Assembly: GCA_034509495.1 (NCBI GenBank)
Contig: JAVGWO010000026.1
Span: 6,651,490-6,715,489 of the forward strand
Length of the DNA: 64,000 bases
Source: Acestrorhynchus altus
Taxonomy: Eukaryota; Chordata; Actinopteri; Characiformes; Acestrorhynchidae
Direction: 5' to 3'
The position numbers and the translations under genes were made by a program. Position 1 is the first letter of the stretch. Each line of letters opens with the position of its first letter. A model generated the notes under the pieces. The model ran no database searches. It was not told the origin of the DNA and worked only from the letters and a program-made list of their open reading frames with translations. Shown piece by piece: positions 59,129 to 64,000 of the stretch.

Positions 59129-61320
59129 TCCTCTTTAACCTGTCAATATTTCTGCTGCTAACAAGATGAGCTGTTTGGCAATCAGGAATCCTGATGATCC
59201 TTTCTTTGCTGTGCAACCATTACAGTGGAGCTCATGGTTGTTCAGCCTGATTGACACTTCATAATGCTTCATATTGGAAACCATGAGGCGTCAGTGTGAA
59301 CTGACCATCAGCCAAGTGGTGTATGCATTTGGGGATTTTTTCTTTTTGTCCTGAACTTATACTCTGATCATGAGGATCAAACTGTGGCATGAACCAGAAG
59401 ATGACTGGTTCACAACATCAGACAGCTCCTTTTTCCCTGCTGTTCAGTGGTCAGTACTTACCAAAAGTTGTCCAAGGAAGGAGGATTTTTTTTTCAATTG
59501 CGAATTTTATGATTTAAGCAAGTTCTCAACACGACTCTTGAGAACTTGCGAGCATAAAAGATATCCAGTACCTAGAATGATGCTCAGGACCTGTGTGTTC
59601 CTGTCTGACTTTAACCAAACATGTGTATTGATAGACTTCTAATAATTGATTAGTATTATTACGTTAATATTTCCGTAAGTGGTTACATACAGTTGATACT
59701 ATTGAGATGCATCACATAGATGCTTATGTACTGAGATTTGTCTGCAGTCATTAACAACCTTTTAAAACCCGAATCACCTGATTATTTTAATCCAAGCTGC
59801 TAAAGATGGCATATTGGTATTTTCCTGTGTCAGCAGAAAACGCTGCATCAGGGAGTAAACGCCCTCATCTTTAGCTGATTGAAGAAGCAGGTCGAGGGGA
59901 GTACAAAGTCAAGATATGGGCAGCATATGTGAGTGGGTGTGTATGCAGTCATATGTGTGAATGTGTGAAGATTGGAGACTGATACTCTTCAATGCCTTAG
60001 AGTGTTGACAGTGCTGGGTGCATGTGTGTTTTCTGTATCTGACGAGAGACCACTTCAGGGTATGGCTTGTGCTGGGAGCTCAGATAAAGTGTTTGTGTTA
60101 CAAAGATAAATAACTGACTTTAATGAGAGCTGACACACACACTTATGTGCGCGCACACACAGAGCAATGGAGAACAGGCCTTCTGGGCAGATTGTATGCT
60201 TTTAAATCGGTGGCTGGTGTGGATTTTAACAGCCCCTCACAAACAGGGGCTGCTAGAATTCTGAATATTGACACAATGGAAGCGTTTCAGTCTGATTCCG
60301 ATTCGCCGGCTCTGGGGGTTGTAATTTGCCTGTTATTTTCAATTCAGCCACTTGCAGGGAATGTTAACGAGAGGGCCTATTTAAGCATTCTATCAGCGTA
60401 ATGTTTTTGAATGCTAGCGCCTCCTATGCTCAGAAAGCACAGTTGTTTGCTTAATGGCTGCTGTTTGAGTGATGTGAGCTCGCCAAGGTAATAATTACCT
60501 TCTTAATAAACACACACGTCGCCATGTTCCCCCAATCTCTTTGTCTGTGTCTCTCACTCTCTCGCTCTTCCCCCGCCCCACATCCCACAGAAATGCCAGA
60601 ACGGAGTTGAAAACAAATGCCTGCTGCCTGCTAATCAATACCTATAAGCAGGGGAGAGGAATAAAGTGCCTGTGGGGAAACAGTGTCTCCTTTTGCTGGA
60701 TTGGCTCTTTTGACATTTGTCCACTACCCCGGTTTGTGATTACATTACTTTTAAACTTGCATTTGAAATGTAGTTAAATAGGATGCAGTGTCCTCTGCAC
60801 GAATTGCCAACGGCTCCTTCAGCTGTCAGTCATGGACAAAACACCCTTCTACAACAATTTTCTTGTGTAAAATCTGAAAACTGTCAAAGCAAAAGCACCT
60901 CAAATGTTCTACTTTTTGGGCCACGCTGCACATATGAGGGAGAGAGATTTTGCCACTGCTCCCGAGTGGTATGCCTCTAGAATCAGATACAAAGTACACC
61001 ATAATGCTTTGCTCGCTGTAGTCAAAACATCACATCTTTTTCCTCAGTGTATTGGCTTCATTTCACACAAACTCTCCCCAACATTTTCCTTTGAAATTTC
61101 ACTCTGGCTTGCATTTAAACTTAAGCCCTTCTAGTTCAACTGCAATTAAAGGCACTGTATGTGATTGATTTTCAATCGAGTACACTTTTTGTAAAATTCA
61201 TCAAAGGTTTCCTGACGGATTGCTAGCTCTCCATTCTGTTTTGTGCACTGAAAGTCTTTTCATATTCAGTTCTGGCTCCGTATACGGGAAAGAAGATTGC
61301 TCAGACTGAGAAACGACACC
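59129..61320. other. picalm intron 2, second part
   Basis: No exon is seen. The part at about 60190-60510 is non-repetitive and complex (see finding). The 90-codon frame at 59370-59642 and the 92-codon frame at 60123-60401 show no family resemblance. Confidence 0.4.
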
Positions 61321-61470
61321 ACAGTGCATCTGGAAAGTATTCACAGCGCTTGGATTTTTGCACATTTTATGTTGCAGCCTTATTCCAAAATGGATTAAAT
61401 TATTTTTCTTTCAAAATTTTACACACTAGACCCCACAATGACAAAGTGAGAAATGTGAGATCTTTGCCAA
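61321..61470. mobile_element. Solo Tc1 terminal repeat, family of 10361-11617
   Basis: Begins CAGTGCATCTGGAAAGTATT plus CAC and continues GCAGCCTTATTCCAAAATGG, the terminal inverted repeat of the same Tc1 family whose right end closes at 11617. The rest of the element is absent. Confidence 0.8.
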
Positions 61471-62429
61471 AATATAAAATAAAATACAAAATACAAATAA
61501 CACGTACTGTATTTCAGCCAATCAACAAATGTAGTCTTGCACACTATGCAGAAGGGGAATAGCAGAGGAGGACTGTGTATCTAGCACTTGCTGTGTGTTG
61601 AACTCCATGCAGTGTGAATGAATGATGGCCAAATACAGTCAAAAAAGGAAAAGGTCCAATGAACAAAGGAGGCAAGGGCAATGAATCGTGTGAACATTGA
61701 CGTTTAAATGGTGGCAAGATCTCCAGACTTTGAAAGACATGAAAAGTGCTGAGGATTTTTTTTTTTTTTTCATGCTCAGTCTGCTGGTAACTGACTTATC
61801 AGCATGCAGGATCTTGGGAGGTGCAGCTTTCAAAGAAGTATTATTGGGAGGTACCGTTTTGCTGTTGAGTTCAGATAACTGGTTTTGCAGAATTGTATAC
61901 AGCACCTTTAAGTCTTAAGTACCTTTCTAAAAGTGCAGATGTGACCCCGGGGCATTTTGACTGGCAGGGGTCAAAAAAATGGCATCACAATTTATTATAA
62001 CCATCTTTTATATTCAATTATTTTATGGTCCTTTACTTAAAGAGGGGCATGGAGAGAATTTCAGCCTGTTAACATCATGCAAATCAGATTAAGGTTTTGT
62101 TCTGCAGTGAAAGCTGAAGCCACTTAATACACTGCGGCTGTCTGTAACCTAGCCTGAACTCAAACCTTCCTACTGTACTGCCTGGAGTTGAACTGGGTGC
62201 TCGCTTGTGTGTTATCAAACATATTAAGGAGATTGCTGTAGAGGCGTTGCAAGACTTTCTGTCTTAAGATTTTGCATCTTTCTGTTGGAGAGGGACTTCT
62301 TATGGTCGTTATATTAGACATGTGACTTCAGCCACTGTCTTTTTTTTTCCAAACGGTCTCCATTGCATCATTGCAGCAGCCCACACACTCTGAGGGAAGC
62401 ACCGGTTCCCCAGCTCCAGTGGAACAATT
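61471..62429. other. picalm intron 2, third part
   Basis: No gene and no clear repeat. A stretch of T residues lies at 61757-61771. Confidence 0.4.
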
Positions 62430-62620
62430 AACAGATGGCCTGTGCTGGCCAGCTTTGGAAGTGATGTTGGAATAGATCGTCATTTATCAACCTAGAGAGA
62501 GCAAGGCCAATTTTGCTCCTTAGGACTCTGCTTCTGATGGCAAGCAGGGTTCAAACCTGCACTCCTCAGATCATAGTGCTAGTGCTTTAGACCGCTGAGC
62601 TGTTCCAAGCCCCCGTGTGT
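62430..62620 (-). repeat. tRNA-derived SINE, reverse orientation
   Basis: The minus strand reads GCTCAGCGGTCTAAAGCACT and GAGTGCAGGTTTGAACCCTG, an A-box and B-box pair of a tRNA-like head. The body has GGAGCAAAATTGGCCTTGCT. Same family as 20340-20690. Confidence 0.7.
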
Positions 62621-63452
62621 ATTTTTAATGGCGATCACATCCAATTATTTCACACAAATACTCGCCACCTACTGGACAGGCTGTCTATTACTTACATTTA
62701 CAGTAGATCTGTGTTCTCTCCTCATTGTTCTAAAGGATAAATTCAGTCAATGAGATGGTAGGATAGATGGATCTACACTGCATGGACATAAAACATCACG
62801 CAATGATCACGTTCAGTCTTTTCAATCAAACACTTTCTCTCATAGCAGCAGTTCCAAGGTGGAACGCGGTAGAACTTCCATTCAGGAGGATATTATATCT
62901 CAACTCTGCTGTTTTAGGAGGAAACCAGAGAAGACTTATTGGGACACAAGAACACACATCTCAAGAAGACCTAGCCCTCGTGCTCAAACTACTCAAAGCT
63001 TCTTCTACACCACATAAGGAAAAAAACAACTCACTCATGTCATGCTTCAGATGTTGGTGTGTGTGTTCATCCACAGAGAGTATTTTCACACTGATTCAGC
63101 ATTCATACTGATGACGCTATACTGCTGTGTCATCTGAAATCATAATGGAACACATCGTGAAAGTAATTCAGCTGAACTCTACAGATGTTGCTTTCGTTTC
63201 TCATTAGGTCGAATAGGGTTTTTTCCCAGGCTTCTGTAAACCTCGTTTGACTTGTCCCCACGATTTGTAATCTTTCATAGAAACCTCTGTATACTCAGAT
63301 CAAGTCAGATTTGTCATCACATTACACAGGTGTAAGGGTGAGTGGAAAACGTAGGTGCAGATCCCTCGCAGTAATAACAGATGAATAAGAAAACACCGGA
63401 AAATAAAAATAAAGATTAATAGACTAACTATACATTTAACTATTAATAGCTA
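62621..63452. other. picalm intron 2, last part in window
   Basis: Nothing recognisable. The 114-codon frame at 62767-63111 shows no family features. Confidence 0.4.
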
Positions 63453-63980
63453 CAGGGGTTGGACAATGAAAGGGAAACACCTGGTTTTAGACCACAATAC
63501 TTTTAGTATGGTGTACTAGGGCCTCCTTTGTGGCCAATACAGTGTCAGTTTGTCTTGGAAATGACAATTATTGGATACAATCCGAGTTAGCACCCCAACA
63601 TCGCTTTCAGACAGCTTCCTCTTGCGTCCACAGTTAATCCTGTTGGATGTGGTTGGTCCTTCTTGGTGGTGCTGACATTACCCTGGATACCGTGGCTCTT
63701 GATACATCACAAAGACTTGCTGTCTTGGTCACAGATGCGCCAGCAAGACGTGCACCAACAATTTGTCCTCTTTTGAACTCTGGTATGTCACCCATAATGT
63801 TGTGTGCATTGCAATATTTTGAGCAGAACTGTGCTCTTACCTGCTAATTGAACCTTCACACTCTGCTCTTACTGGTGCAATGTGCAATTAATGAAGATTG
63901 GCCACCAGGCTGCTCCAATTTAACCATGAAACCTCCCACACTACAATGACAGGTGTTTCAGTTTCATTGTCCAACCCCTG
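63453..63980 (-). mobile_element. Internally deleted Tc1-like transposon, fourth family, 528 bp
   Basis: The termini CAGGGGTTGGACAATGAAA and TTTCATTGTCCAACCCCTG are perfect over 19 bases, flanked by TA. The minus strand retains the transposase N-terminus with its HTH (MGDIPEFKRGQIVGARLAGA, then SVTKTASLCDVSRATVSRV), while the catalytic core is deleted. It is a non-autonomous derivative. Confidence 0.9.
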
Positions 63981-64000
63981 TATATACTCATACCCATTAG

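Overview
The window looks like nuclear DNA of a teleost fish. It has vertebrate-type spliced genes with GT/AG junctions, long CA, CT and TA microsatellites, and many degenerate Tc1, hAT-like and tRNA-SINE repeats. The SINE and MITE types suggest an ostariophysan (characin- or catfish-like) genome, but that is inference. Five genes can be supported, all spliced; the rest is intron, intergenic DNA and repeats.

Layout. (1) 300-376 (+) is the last coding exon of vbp1 (prefoldin subunit 3). (2) 12673 to 6297 (-) is a complete two-exon rab39b gene of 213 codons, convergent with vbp1. The same convergent VBP1/RAB39B pair lies on human Xq28. Its 5.7 kb intron holds a structurally complete Tc1 element with an uninterrupted 340-aa transposase (7480-9101) and a second, decayed Tc1 of another family. 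(3) 18157-23087 (+) is a complete three-exon Rab32/Rab38-subfamily GTPase (224 aa). It starts directly after a G-rich minisatellite, and its C-terminal tail runs past the cysteines. (4) 28812-29402 (+) is a small gene I do not recognise: two coding exons encode an 89-aa predicted type I membrane protein, with an untranslated exon upstream. (5) 34570 onward (+) is the 5' part of picalm (clathrin assembly protein CALM, ANTH domain). Coding exons 1 and 2 are separated by an 18.3 kb intron, and the gene continues past the right edge.

Four of the genes belong to cellular housekeeping or membrane traffic: prefoldin chaperone, two Rab GTPases and a clathrin adaptor. There is no operon-like logic; the cluster is best read as conserved synteny.

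The repeat content is heavy: at least four Tc1 families, MITEs with clear TA or 8-bp target duplications, tRNA-derived SINEs, and several minisatellites near promoters or splice junctions. The most unusual items are the unrecognised 89-aa gene, the Rab32/38 protein without a C-terminal prenylation cysteine, the intact Tc1, a 12-unit 45-bp array nearly open on the minus strand beside the picalm promoter, and inverted transposon copies around Rab32/38 exon 2.
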